Below, piece by piece: positions 1 through 6,622 of a stretch of DNA of 6,720 nucleotides. This DNA comes from an uncultured Phascolarctobacterium sp. Its GTDB lineage: Bacteria; Bacillota; Negativicutes; Acidaminococcales; Acidaminococcaceae. Positions within the stretch are counted from its first letter, which is position 1. Each line of letters begins with the position of its first letter. The stretch spans positions 1 to 6,720 of the forward strand of contig CASEGD010000061.1 of NCBI GenBank assembly GCA_949287345.1, given 5' to 3'. The notes under the pieces are model-generated. The model did no database searches. It worked only from the letters and a program-made list of their open reading frames with translations, and was not told the DNA's origin. The position numbers and the translations under genes were made by a program.

Positions 1-642
1 GGCAACATGAAAGCACTCTCCACTAAAAACGATGAACCTGAAAAGGCATCCTGCCCGTTTGATAAAAAACGCGACGGCTTTGTAATGGGCGAAGGCGCAG
101 GCGTGCTTGTTCTTGAAGAACTTGAACACGCACTGAAACGCGGCGCACATATTTATGCCGAAGTTGCAGGCTACGGCATGACTGCCGATGCTTACCATAT
201 CACTGCTCCGGACCCGAGCGGCGAAATGCCGGCTGAATGCATGGCACTGGCTATTAAAGACGCAGGCATCAGCCCGGACGAAGTTGACTACATCAACGCG
301 CACGGCACCTCTACCCACAGAAACGACCTGAACGAAACCATTGCCGCCAAGAAAATTTTTGGCGACCATGCTTATAAAATGATGATCAGCTCCAACAAAT
401 CCATGACCGGCCATTTGCTGGGCGCTGCAGGCGGCGTTGAAGCTATCGCAACCGCACTGACCATTGATACCGGCATTGTTCCGCCGACCATTAACTACGA
501 AGATCCTGACCTTGAAGAAGGCCTTGACCTTGACTATGTTCCGAATGTTGCGCGCAAAGCTGAAGTAAGGGCTGCGCTGTCCAACAACTTCGGCTTCGGC
601 GGCCACAACGCCTGCATCCTTCTTAAAAAATATAAGGCATAA
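1..642 (+). CDS. fabF: 3-oxoacyl-ACP synthase II (KAS II), 3' part
   Basis: Beta-ketoacyl-ACP synthase II condenses malonyl-ACP with a growing acyl-ACP in cytosolic type II fatty-acid synthesis. The gene is cut by the left window edge: the reading frame is open from base 1 and the first ATG (base 7) is internal, because MKALST lies in the middle of the thiolase fold. Two catalytic histidines are visible: the one in NAHGTST (codon at 301-303) and the one in [14 protein letters not shown] (codon at 412-414). They are 37 residues apart, the same spacing as His303 and His340 of E. coli FabF, and the conserved Lys sits five residues before the second. The active-site Cys would lie upstream of the window. 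The C-terminal [10 protein letters not shown] motif is intact and the gene ends normally at TAA. The rnc start follows after 18 bases with no terminator between, so the two are probably cotranscribed. FabB is an alternative, but the motif wording and the rnc neighbour favour FabF. Confidence 0.95.
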   Translation, partial: GNMKALSTKNDEPEKASCPFDKKRDGFVMGEGAGVLVLEELEHALKRGAHIYAEVAGYGMTADAYHITAPDPSGEMPAECMALAIKDAGISPDEVDYINAHGTSTHRNDLNETIAAKKIFGDHAYKMMISSNKSMTGHLLGAAGGVEAIATALTIDTGIVPPTINYEDPDLEEGLDLDYVPNVARKAEVRAALSNNFGFGGHNACILLKKYKA

Positions 643-660
643 GCAGAAACGGTGATTGCC

Positions 661-1368
661 ATGCAAAGTAAACGTAAGGACGAGCTGCTTGAGTTTTGCG
701 GGCTGCTCGGAATTACAATGGACAATTTAGACCTTTTAAACACGGCGCTGACGCATACCTCCTTCGCACACGAATCGAAGGAGCAACCGCGCCCTGTGCA
801 TAACGAGCGCATTGAGTTTTTGGGCGATTCCGTGCTGAGCATTATCGTCAGCACTTATATGTACAAGCATTTCCCCAAGCTCAACGAAGGCGAGCTGACC
901 AAGTTCCGCGCGCACATCGTTTGCGAAACCTCGCTGGCTCAGTATGCGCATAAAATTTCGCTGGGTAAGTATTTAAGGCTCGGTAAGGGCGAAGCTTCCT
1001 CCGGCGGACGCGAAAGGGCTTCCATTCTGGCCGATGCGTTTGAATCCGTTTTAGGCGCGTATTACATTGACCAGGGGCTGGCAGCGGCAGAAAAATTTTT
1101 GCTGGGCCTGATGAAAACCGAACTTGATTTCATCTGCGAGCACGGAATTTATTCCGATTACAAAACACGTTTGCAGGAAATTGTGCAGCGCGACGGCGAT
1201 GTGGAAATTTCCTACGAGTTGATTGATTCCAGCGGACCGGAACACAACAAATCGTTTACAACGGTGGTTTCGGTTGCCGGTAAAGTTGTCGGCAAAGGCG
1301 TGGGACACAGTAAAAAAGAATCTGAACAGCACGCGGCAAAAAGCGCTTTGGAAAAACTTAAAAAATAA
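661..1368 (+). CDS. rnc: Ribonuclease III
   Basis: RNase III is an Mg-dependent endonuclease that cleaves double-stranded RNA, processing rRNA precursors and some mRNAs. With the start used here the protein has 235 residues, a usual family length. The N-terminal nuclease domain carries the signature NERIEFLGDS: Glu49, Glu52 and Asp56 match E. coli Glu38, Glu41 and Asp45. Asp125 and Glu128 in ADAFES match Asp114 and Glu117. A double-stranded-RNA-binding domain runs from about residue 166 (DYKTRLQE) to the C-terminus and ends in the typical KKESEQHAAKSALEKL helix. The start at 661 is preferred over GTG at 652 because GGTGA (651-655) lies 5 bases before this ATG and is complementary to the 16S 3' end, while the GTG has no well-placed ribosome binding site. 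The gene follows fabF and is closed by a strong terminator. Confidence 0.96.
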   Translation: MQSKRKDELLEFCGLLGITMDNLDLLNTALTHTSFAHESKEQPRPVHNERIEFLGDSVLSIIVSTYMYKHFPKLNEGELTKFRAHIVCETSLAQYAHKISLGKYLRLGKGEASSGGRERASILADAFESVLGAYYIDQGLAAAEKFLLGLMKTELDFICEHGIYSDYKTRLQEIVQRDGDVEISYELIDSSGPEHNKSFTTVVSVAGKVVGKGVGHSKKESEQHAAKSALEKLKK

Positions 1369-1374
1369 AACTGA

Positions 1375-1405
1375 GGCTTCGGGTTTATACCCGGAGCCGT
1401 TTTTT
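1375..1405 (+). terminator. Rho-independent terminator after rnc
   Basis: The arms GGCTTCGGGT (1375-1384) and ACCCGGAGCC (1389-1398) form a 10-bp stem with one G-T wobble and a TTAT loop. A run of T follows from 1400. It lies 6 bases after the rnc stop codon and should end the fabF-rnc transcript. Confidence 0.93.
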
Positions 1406-1420
1406 ATTGCTGTTTTAGTG

Positions 1421-1449
1421 TTGCGCGCGGCAGCGCGAAAAAGTATACT
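1421..1449 (+). promoter_or_regulatory. Predicted sigma-A promoter for the radical SAM-glycosylase unit
   Basis: A -35-like TTGCGC (1421-1426) is followed, after exactly 17 bases, by a -10-like TATACT (1444-1449, five of six consensus positions). The predicted start of transcription is near 1456, giving a leader of about 27 bases. It lies just after the rnc terminator, where a new promoter would be expected. The spacer contains a small inverted repeat, CGCGC-GGCA-GCGCG (1424-1437), which could be an operator or could be chance in a GC-rich patch. Confidence 0.55.
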
Positions 1450-1482
1450 TATTATAGTAAACAACGTAAAAGGAAATCTAAA

Positions 1483-2478
1483 ATGAGCATTATTCCGATT
1501 TTTATTCCGCATGCTGGCTGCCCGCATCAATGTGTTTTTTGCAACCAGAAAAAAATCAGCGGGCAAAAAATTGCATCGGCGCAAGCCGTGCGGGAACAAA
1601 TAGCAAAATATTTACAGTGGGTTAAGCCGGGGCGTGATAATGAAGCAGCTTTTTACGGCGGTTCATTTACAGGGCTGGACGCTGCTTTGCAGGAAGAACT
1701 TTTTGCGCCTGTAGATGAGCTTTTGCGTGACGGCGTTATCGGCAGCGTGCGCTGTTCTACAAGGCCGGATTATATAAGCGCCGAAAAACTGGCACTGCTA
1801 AAAAAGCATAACCTTACTACGGTGGAGCTGGGCGTGCAGTCGCTGGACGATAAAGTTCTGGCTTTGGCTGAACGCGGGCATGATGCGGCGTGCGTTGTGC
1901 AGGCGGTACAGCTTTTGCGTACATACGGTTTTAACGTAGGCTTGCAGCTTATGTGCGGCATGCCGGGGCAGACGGCGGCAAGTTTTTTGACAACGCTCGC
2001 CCAAAGCATTGCCCTTAAGCCGGACTTTGTGCGCTTGTACCCGCTGCTTGTCATTAAGGATACGCCGCTGGAGGAAAGTTACCGCCGCGGTGAGTTTAAA
2101 CCGCTGACAGTTGAAGAAGCGGTTGAGCTCTGCGCGCAGGCGTGGGAGCAGTTCGACGCTGCCGGAATCAAAGTTATCCGCAGCGGTTTACAGCCTGATG
2201 ATGAATTGTGCAGCCCTGGCAATATCGTCGCCGGGCCGTTTCATCCCGCCTTTGGCGAGCTTGTTAAAAGCCGCGTGCTGCGCCGTAAGGTTACGCCGCA
2301 GGTTTTGCAGCTGTTGCATGGCGGCAGCACCAAAATAAAAATTTATGTGCCGCAGAACGATGAAAGCAAGCTGCGCGGGCAGAAAAATGCCAACATTAAA
2401 TACTGGCAAAGCCTCGGCGCGCAGATTGAAGTTGTTAAAACGGAAGGCACATTAAAAGTGGAGGATGCCGATGAATAA
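1483..2478 (+). CDS. Radical SAM protein, Elp3-like without acetyltransferase domain
   Basis: This is a cytosolic 4Fe-4S radical SAM enzyme of 331 residues. Near the N-terminus is a CxxxCxxC cluster motif (Cys13, Cys17, Cys20 in GCPHQCVFCNQ). It is followed by a glycine-rich SAM-binding motif YGGSFTG (58-64), VELGVQS (114-120), GLQLMCGMPGQT, and RLYP (184-187). A C-terminal block around residues 231-237 (VIRSGLQ) resembles the radical SAM C-terminal extension of Elp3-like proteins. Full Elp3 enzymes, which modify wobble uridine in tRNA, carry a C-terminal GNAT acetyltransferase domain; there is no room for one here. The substrate is therefore unknown. Such proteins are often annotated simply as radical SAM or 'elongator protein 3', and they recur next to rnc in Firmicutes (recalled, not checked). 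An AAGGA ribosome binding site (1470-1474) stands 8 bases before the ATG. The family call is firm; the function is not. Confidence 0.88.
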   Translation: MSIIPIFIPHAGCPHQCVFCNQKKISGQKIASAQAVREQIAKYLQWVKPGRDNEAAFYGGSFTGLDAALQEELFAPVDELLRDGVIGSVRCSTRPDYISAEKLALLKKHNLTTVELGVQSLDDKVLALAERGHDAACVVQAVQLLRTYGFNVGLQLMCGMPGQTAASFLTTLAQSIALKPDFVRLYPLLVIKDTPLEESYRRGEFKPLTVEEAVELCAQAWEQFDAAGIKVIRSGLQPDDELCSPGNIVAGPFHPAFGELVKSRVLRRKVTPQVLQLLHGGSTKIKIYVPQNDESKLRGQKNANIKYWQSLGAQIEVVKTEGTLKVEDADE

Positions 2479-2968
2479 TGTTTGCTGGTGCTTTCCGCCG
2501 GTGGCGGATGAAAATTGCCGCATTTTGATTTTGGGCTCGATGCCCGGCGAGCGCAGTTTGGAATTGCAGCAGTATTACGGGCACAAAAATAACCGCTTCT
2601 GGCGGATGATGGCTGAGCTTGTGAATAACGGCGAACTGCCGGAAGATTACGAGGAGCGCAAACAGATGCTTTTGCGCAGCCGCATTGCGCTGTGGGATGT
2701 GATTGCCTGTTGCAGGCGCGAGGGCAGCCTTGATTCCGCTATCCGCGAGGAAGAATACAATGATTTGCAGGGCTTTTTGGCGAAGCACCCGCAGATTAAA
2801 CGGATTTGCTGCAACGGCGGCAAATCTTACAGCGCGCTGCAAAAATATTGCCGCCGCCATCCGTTAAACGGCGTTGAAATTCTGGCAATGCCTTCAACAA
2901 GTCCGGCTAATGCCAGATGGAATTTGAAAAATTTAAAAGAAAAATGGGCGGCCGCTGTTTTAAATTGA
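2471..2968 (+). CDS. DNA glycosylase, hypoxanthine-DNA glycosylase / UDG family 6 type
   Basis: This is probably a base-excision repair enzyme that removes deaminated adenine (hypoxanthine) from DNA. The 165-residue protein has the single-domain uracil-DNA glycosylase fold signatures of the DNA-deoxyinosine glycosylase group. Motif 1 is ILILGSMPGERSL (about 18-30), and QQYYGHKNNRFW (33-44) contains the conserved Asn41 expected to serve in catalysis. LWDVIACCRREGSLDSAI follows in the middle, and motif 2, MPSTSPANARW, lies near the C-terminus. The start at 2471 is chosen because GGAGG (2460-2464) lies 6 bases upstream; the in-frame ATG at 2465 would touch the ribosome binding site. The gene overlaps the end of the radical SAM gene by 8 bases, which suggests translational coupling and cotranscription. 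A G/U-mismatch or uracil-specific activity is an alternative, since the families share the fold, but the PSTSPAN wording favours the hypoxanthine group. Confidence 0.85.
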   Translation: MNNVCWCFPPVADENCRILILGSMPGERSLELQQYYGHKNNRFWRMMAELVNNGELPEDYEERKQMLLRSRIALWDVIACCRREGSLDSAIREEEYNDLQGFLAKHPQIKRICCNGGKSYSALQKYCRRHPLNGVEILAMPSTSPANARWNLKNLKEKWAAAVLN

Positions 2969-2969
2969 C

Positions 2970-3012
2970 CTCAAATTTAAGAAAATTTAAAGATTTTTTA
3001 ACTTTTTTTGAG
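2970..3012 (+). terminator. Weak AT-rich terminator-like hairpin after the glycosylase gene
   Basis: CTCAAA (2970-2975) pairs with TTTGAG (3007-3012). Inside, AAG (2979-2981) pairs with CTT (3002-3004) and TTAAA (2987-2991) with TTTAA (2997-3001). A run of seven T (3003-3009) follows the inner stem. It starts just after the stop codon, where a terminator is expected, but the inner stem is AT-only and weak, so this may be only a leaky terminator or AT-rich background. Confidence 0.35.
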
Positions 3013-3013
3013 A

Positions 3014-3039
3014 GGCGCCTTGGAGTTTTTAAAGGTGCC
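3014..3039 (+). other. Stem-loop of 8 bp in the intergenic region
   Basis: GGCGCCTT (3014-3021) pairs with AAGGTGCC (3032-3039) around a 10-base loop, with one G-T wobble. No T-run follows on the + strand, so it is not a classical intrinsic terminator. It may stabilise the 3' end of the upstream transcript; its role is unknown. Confidence 0.45.
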
Positions 3040-3064
3040 GAAGCTGAAAAAGGGCATAAAAAGC

Positions 3065-3098
3065 GGCTCTTTTGTGTTAACTATCTTACACAAAAGCC
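3065..3098. other. Bulged stem-loop, 11 bp
   Basis: GGC (3065-3067) and TTTTGTGT (3070-3077) pair with ACACAAAA (3088-3095) and GCC (3096-3098), with a two-base bulge and a 10-base loop. On the + strand no T-run follows. On the - strand the hairpin is followed by GCTTTTT, so it could stop leftward transcription, but no - strand gene is seen nearby. It could also be a protein-binding dyad, GTGT...ACAC. Confidence 0.45.
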
Positions 3099-3159
3099 AA
3101 AATGAAACACTTGGCAACGTGGAAAGAAAGAAGCGCATAAAATGGGCGTTTAAGCCTGC

Positions 3160-3208
3160 AAAAAAGTTGCAAAAAAATATTGACAAGGCTTTTTTGTAAT
3201 GGTACAAT
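3160..3208 (+). promoter_or_regulatory. Strong sigma-A promoter of the str operon with UP-like A-tracts
   Basis: A perfect -35 box TTGACA (3180-3185), a 17-base spacer and a -10 box TACAAT (3203-3208) give a near-consensus promoter, with transcription predicted to begin near 3215. Two A-tracts, 3160-3165 and 3171-3177, lie about one helical turn apart. They fall at roughly -55 to -50 and -44 to -38, the positions of the distal and proximal UP subsites bound by the RNA polymerase alpha subunit. Such strength fits an operon for ribosomal proteins and elongation factors. Confidence 0.88.
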
Positions 3209-3242
3209 ATATCAGTATCACGGAACAGTTATGCCCTTTTTT

Positions 3243-3249
3243 AAGGAGG
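3243..3249 (+). promoter_or_regulatory. Ribosome binding site of the L7Ae-family gene
   Basis: AAGGAGG stands 8 bases before the ATG at 3258 and decides this start. An in-frame ATG at 3231 lies upstream of this site and has no ribosome binding site of its own. Confidence 0.85.
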
Positions 3250-3257
3250 ATGGCCCG

Positions 3258-3506
3258 ATGCTGAAGCAGTTAACAGAAGCAACTAAACATGTCGTTGGTG
3301 TAAAACAAACGGCAAAAGCGGTTGAAAAGGGAACGGCAAAGCTGGTTTTTGTAGCAGCCGACGCCGATATCCGCATAAGCCGCCCGCTTTTGGAACGCTG
3401 TGAAGCCGCCGGTGTTGAAGTAATAACGGTGGAAACAATGCAGGAACTTGGCAAAGCCTGCGGCATCCACGTAGGGGCTGCTGCCGCCGCGGTGCTAAAA
3501 GACTGA
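3258..3506 (+). CDS. ybxF: L7Ae/L30e-family ribosomal protein-like (YbxF type)
   Basis: This small RNA-binding protein (82 residues) belongs to the L7Ae/L30e/Gadd45 family. Bacterial members such as B. subtilis YbxF bind kink-turn RNA and associate with the ribosome; their exact role is not settled. The family pattern is clear: GVKQTAKAVEKGTAKLVFVAADAD (residues 14-37, with the RNA-contact GVKQT segment), a central RCEAAGVEV (47-55), and the C-terminal TMQELGKACGIHVGAAAAAV (60-79). The length is typical. The gene is first in the str operon, directly behind the strong promoter, and ends with two stop codons in tandem, TGA TAG. A terminator-like hairpin follows before rpsL. Its place ahead of rpsL is the standard Firmicutes one, but rpoC, which usually precedes it, is absent. 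The paralogue YlxQ is less likely, since that gene sits in the nusA-infB operon. Confidence 0.9.
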   Translation: MLKQLTEATKHVVGVKQTAKAVEKGTAKLVFVAADADIRISRPLLERCEAAGVEVITVETMQELGKACGIHVGAAAAAVLKD

Positions 3507-3511
3507 TAGGG

Positions 3512-3534
3512 ACTTCTGCAAAACAGAAGTTTTT
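3512..3534 (+). terminator. Terminator/attenuator hairpin between the L7Ae-family gene and rpsL
   Basis: ACTTCTG (3512-3518) and CAGAAGT (3524-3530) form a perfect 7-bp stem with a CAAAA loop, followed by TTTTATAAT. The shape is that of an intrinsic terminator, but the stem is short and only three of its seven pairs are G-C, so partial read-through is expected. It begins 5 bases after the stop codon and sits inside the operon, so it may lower or regulate transcription into rpsL. Confidence 0.7.
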
Positions 3535-3575
3535 ATAATCATTCAAATCTAATTATTCGGGAAGGAGGTGCCGAT

Positions 3576-3956
3576 ATGCCTACAATTAACCAATTAGTCC
3601 GCAAAGGCAGACAGGTTGCAGTTGAAAAATCCACCGCTCCGGCATTGAAAGAATGCCCTCAGAAACGCGGCGTTTGCACCAGGGTTTACACTACTACCCC
3701 TAAAAAACCTAACTCTGCTCTGCGTAAGGTTGCTCGTGTCCGTTTGACCAACGGCATCGAAGTTACCGCATACATTCCGGGTATCGGTCACAATCTGCAG
3801 GAACACAGCGTTGTTCTTATTAGAGGCGGAAGGGTAAAAGACCTTCCGGGCGTGCGTTACCATATCATTCGTGGTGCACTTGATACTGCTGGCGTTGCAA
3901 ACCGCAATCAGAGCCGTTCCAAATACGGCGCTAAACGTGCTAAAGCAAAAAAATAA
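3576..3956 (+). CDS. rpsL: 30S ribosomal protein S12
   Basis: S12 lies at the decoding centre of the 30S subunit and helps control translational accuracy. The 126-residue protein is full length and matches the family throughout: [12 protein letters not shown] at the start, [25 protein letters not shown] in the middle, then [13 protein letters not shown] and the basic C-terminus. Lys43 (TTTPK) and Lys88 (GRVKD), the main streptomycin-resistance positions, and Pro91 are wild type, so S12 itself predicts sensitivity. Asp89 is the residue that RimO methylthiolates in other bacteria. AAGGAGGTG (3562-3570), almost the full anti-Shine-Dalgarno complement, precedes the ATG by 5 bases. It follows the attenuator-like hairpin and is 47 bases from rpsG. 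Confidence 0.98.
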   Translation: MPTINQLVRKGRQVAVEKSTAPALKECPQKRGVCTRVYTTTPKKPNSALRKVARVRLTNGIEVTAYIPGIGHNLQEHSVVLIRGGRVKDLPGVRYHIIRGALDTAGVANRNQSRSKYGAKRAKAKK

Positions 3957-3988
3957 GCAGTAACTGAGAGATTGACACAACGAAATGA

Positions 3989-4474
<486 letters not shown>

Positions 4475-4507
4475 AACCCTGATTTATCTTAGAGGGAGGA
4501 TTAAGAA

Positions 4508-6592
4508 GTGGGCAGAGAATTTCCGCTTGAGAAAACAAGAAATATCGGCATTATGGCTCACATCGATGCCGGTAAAACCACCACGACCGAACGTATTCTG
4601 TTCTATACCGGCCGCGTTCATAAAATCGGCGAAACCCATGAAGGCGCTGCTACCATGGACTGGATGGAACAGGAAAAAGAACGTGGTATTACCATTACTT
4701 CCGCTGCTACTACCTGCCACTGGAAAGGCCACCGTATCAACATCATTGATACTCCGGGCCACGTTGACTTCACTGTAGAAGTTGAACGTTCTCTGCGTGT
4801 TCTTGACGGCTCCGTTGCAGTATTCTGCGCCAAAGGCGGTGTTGAACCTCAGTCCGAAACCGTATGGCGCCAGGCTGACAAATACAGCGTACCGCGTATG
4901 GCTTACGTAAATAAAATGGATATTACGGGCGCGAACTTCTATAATGTAGTTCAAATGATGAAAGACCGCCTCGGCGCTAACGCAGTGCCTATCCAGCTGC
5001 CTATCGGCTACGAAGATTCCTTTGAAGGTATCGTTGACCTGATTAAAATGCAGGCTATTGTTTACGGCGATAAACTCGGCAAAGACGAAGAATTCGTTGA
5101 AATTCCGGCAGATATGAAGGAAAAAGCTGAAGAATACCGTCAGGCTCTCATCGAAGCAGTTGCTGAAAGCGATGACGAACTGATGATGAAATACCTCGAA
5201 GGCGAAGAACTTACCGAAGAAGAAATCATGACCGGTATCCGCAAACAGACCATTGCCTGCAAGATGACCCCGGTTTGCTGTGGTTCTTCTTACAAAAACA
5301 AAGGTGTTCAGCCTCTGCTTGATGCAATTGTTGCTTTCATGCCGGCACCGACCGACATTCCTCACATTAAAGGTGTTATTCCTGAAACCGGCGAGGAAGA
5401 TGAACGTCCGTCCAGCGATGAAGAACCGTTTGCAGCTCTGGCATTCAAGATTATGACCGACCCGTATGTTGGTAAGCTCGCATTCTTCCGCGTATATTCC
5501 GGTACTCTTGAATCCGGTTCCTATGTTTATAACTCTACTAAAGGCAAACGCGAACGTATCGGCCGTATCCTGCAAATGCATGCAAACCACCGCCAGGAAA
5601 TCGAAAAGGTTTACGCAGGCGACATTGCTGCTGCAGTAGGTTTGAAAGATACCACTACCGGCGATACCCTTTGCGATGAGAAAGCTCCGATTATCCTCGA
5701 GTCCATGGTATTCCCTGATCCTGTTATTTCCGTAGCCGTTGAACCGAAAACCAAAGCTGACCAGGAAAAAATGGGCATTGCTCTTGCAAAACTTGCCGAA
5801 GAAGACCCGACCTTCCGCGTTCACACTGATCCGGAAACCGCGCAGACCATCATCTCCGGTATGGGCGAGCTTCACCTCGACATCATCGTTGACCGTCTGC
5901 TCCGCGAATTCCACGTTGGCTGCAGCGTAGGTAACCCGCAGGTTGCTTATCGTGAAACCATCCGCAAATCCGTTAAAGCTGAAGGTAAATTTGTACGTCA
6001 GTCCGGCGGTAAAGGCCAGTACGGCCACTGCTGGCTGGAACTCACTCCGCTGGAACCCGGTGAAGGCTTCAAATTCGACAATAAAGTTGTCGGCGGTGCT
6101 ATTCCGAAAGAATACATCGGACCTGTTGAAGCAGGTGTTAAAGAAGCTATGGAAAACGGCGTAGTTGCCGGTTATCCGATGGTAGATATCGGCGTAACTG
6201 TTTACGACGGTTCTTACCATGAAGTCGACTCCTCTGAAATGGCATTTAAGATTGCCGGTTCTATGGGCTTCCGTGCTGGTGCACTGAAAGCTGACCCGGT
6301 TATCCTTGAGCCTTACATGAAAGTAGAAGTTACCGTTCCTGAAGAATACATGGGCGACGTTATCGGCGACCTGAACAGCCGCCGCGGTCGCATCAACAGC
6401 ATGGAAGCACGCAACGGTGCGCAGGTTATCGACGCATTCGTTCCGCTGTCTGAAATGTTCGGTTATGCAACCGACCTTCGTTCCAAAACTCAGGGCCGCG
6501 GCAACTACTCCATGGAAGTTGACCATTACGAAGAAGTTCCGAGAAATATTGCTGAAGCAATTGTTGCTAAAAACAAAGGCACTCAGGCCTAA
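4508..6592 (+). CDS. fusA: Elongation factor G
   Basis: EF-G is the GTPase that drives tRNA-mRNA translocation and, with RRF, ribosome recycling. The protein has 694 residues, the usual length. The start is GTG, set by GGGAGGA (4494-4500) 7 bases upstream and by the family N-terminus [24 protein letters not shown]. The G-domain motifs are complete: G1 AHIDAGKT (17-24), switch region with RGITITSAA (59-67), G3 DTPGH (81-85), G4 NKMD (135-138) and G5-region GSSYKNKG (259-266, where GSAFKNKG is more common). Domains II to V follow, including the domain [12 protein letters not shown] motif, the domain IV block [16 protein letters not shown], and the domain [11 protein letters not shown]. The rpsL-rpsG-fusA-tuf order marks it as the canonical str-operon copy and not a paralogue, RF3 or TetM-type protein. 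Confidence 0.98.
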   Translation: MGREFPLEKTRNIGIMAHIDAGKTTTTERILFYTGRVHKIGETHEGAATMDWMEQEKERGITITSAATTCHWKGHRINIIDTPGHVDFTVEVERSLRVLDGSVAVFCAKGGVEPQSETVWRQADKYSVPRMAYVNKMDITGANFYNVVQMMKDRLGANAVPIQLPIGYEDSFEGIVDLIKMQAIVYGDKLGKDEEFVEIPADMKEKAEEYRQALIEAVAESDDELMMKYLEGEELTEEEIMTGIRKQTIACKMTPVCCGSSYKNKGVQPLLDAIVAFMPAPTDIPHIKGVIPETGEEDERPSSDEEPFAALAFKIMTDPYVGKLAFFRVYSGTLESGSYVYNSTKGKRERIGRILQMHANHRQEIEKVYAGDIAAAVGLKDTTTGDTLCDEKAPIILESMVFPDPVISVAVEPKTKADQEKMGIALAKLAEEDPTFRVHTDPETAQTIISGMGELHLDIIVDRLLREFHVGCSVGNPQVAYRETIRKSVKAEGKFVRQSGGKGQYGHCWLELTPLEPGEGFKFDNKVVGGAIPKEYIGPVEAGVKEAMENGVVAGYPMVDIGVTVYDGSYHEVDSSEMAFKIAGSMGFRAGALKADPVILEPYMKVEVTVPEEYMGDVIGDLNSRRGRINSMEARNGAQVIDAFVPLSEMFGYATDLRSKTQGRGNYSMEVDHYEEVPRNIAEAIVAKNKGTQA

Positions 6593-6606
6593 GAATTTAC
6601 CCGTCT

Positions 6607-6614
6607 AAGGAGGA
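6607..6614 (+). promoter_or_regulatory. Ribosome binding site of tuf
   Basis: AAGGAGGA in the 30-base fusA-tuf spacer lies 8 bases before the ATG at 6623. No promoter or terminator is visible in the spacer, so tuf is probably cotranscribed with fusA. Confidence 0.85.
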
Positions 6615-6622
6615 AACAATAA

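Larger units (their letters stand above)
3047..3241. repeat. 13-base perfect inverted repeat bracketing the str promoter
   Basis: AAAAAGGGCATAA (3047-3059) is the exact reverse complement of TTATGCCCTTTTT (3229-3241). The arms are 169 bases apart and enclose the bulged stem-loop and the promoter. The right arm ends one base before the AAGGAGG ribosome binding site of the L7Ae-family gene. I find no clear target-site duplication outside the arms, so a small mobile element is possible but unsupported. Confidence 0.6.
2969..3257. other. Structured intergenic region between the glycosylase gene and the str operon
   Basis: This 289-base gap has no convincing gene; the short open frames in it have no ribosome binding site and low-complexity products rich in Lys or Phe. 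What it holds, left to right: an AT-rich terminator-like hairpin; a stem-loop GGCGCCTT / AAGGTGCC (3014-3021 with 3032-3039, one G-T pair); a bulged stem-loop (3065-3098); two A-tracts; a near-consensus promoter; and a short leader with a strong ribosome binding site. A 13-base inverted repeat (3047-3059 with 3229-3241) spans most of it. Confidence 0.7.

Noticed and set aside
652..660. GTG start for rnc three codons upstream
   Set aside because: GGTGA at 651-655 serves well as the ribosome binding site for ATG 661, and no such site is suitably placed before the GTG.
1051..1599. A - strand open frame across rnc, the terminator and the radical SAM start
   Set aside because: It crosses a strong terminator and two well-supported + strand genes, has no ribosome binding site I can see, and its product has no family resemblance.
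2465..2470. Earlier ATG for the DNA glycosylase
   Set aside because: It immediately touches GGAGG (2460-2464), leaving no spacer; ATG 2471 has a normal 6-base spacing.
3065..3098. The bulged stem-loop as an intrinsic terminator for the glycosylase gene
   Set aside because: No T-run follows on the + strand; the T-run is on the other side and would serve only - strand transcription, for which there is no gene.
3008..3199. Open frames of about 60-70 codons in the junction on both strands
   Set aside because: There is no ribosome binding site, the products are low-complexity and rich in Lys or Phe, and the + strand frame runs into the promoter.
3972..3977. TTGACA in the rpsL-rpsG spacer as a promoter
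   Set aside because: At 17 bases downstream the sequence is GGGAAA, part of the ribosome binding site, so there is no -10 box.
4484..6526. A 680-codon open frame on the - strand, antisense to almost all of fusA
   Set aside because: It mirrors a highly expressed gene with strongly biased codons, which commonly leaves an open antisense frame. Its product is rich in Phe, Asn, His and Val with no recognisable motif, while EF-G on the + strand is complete.
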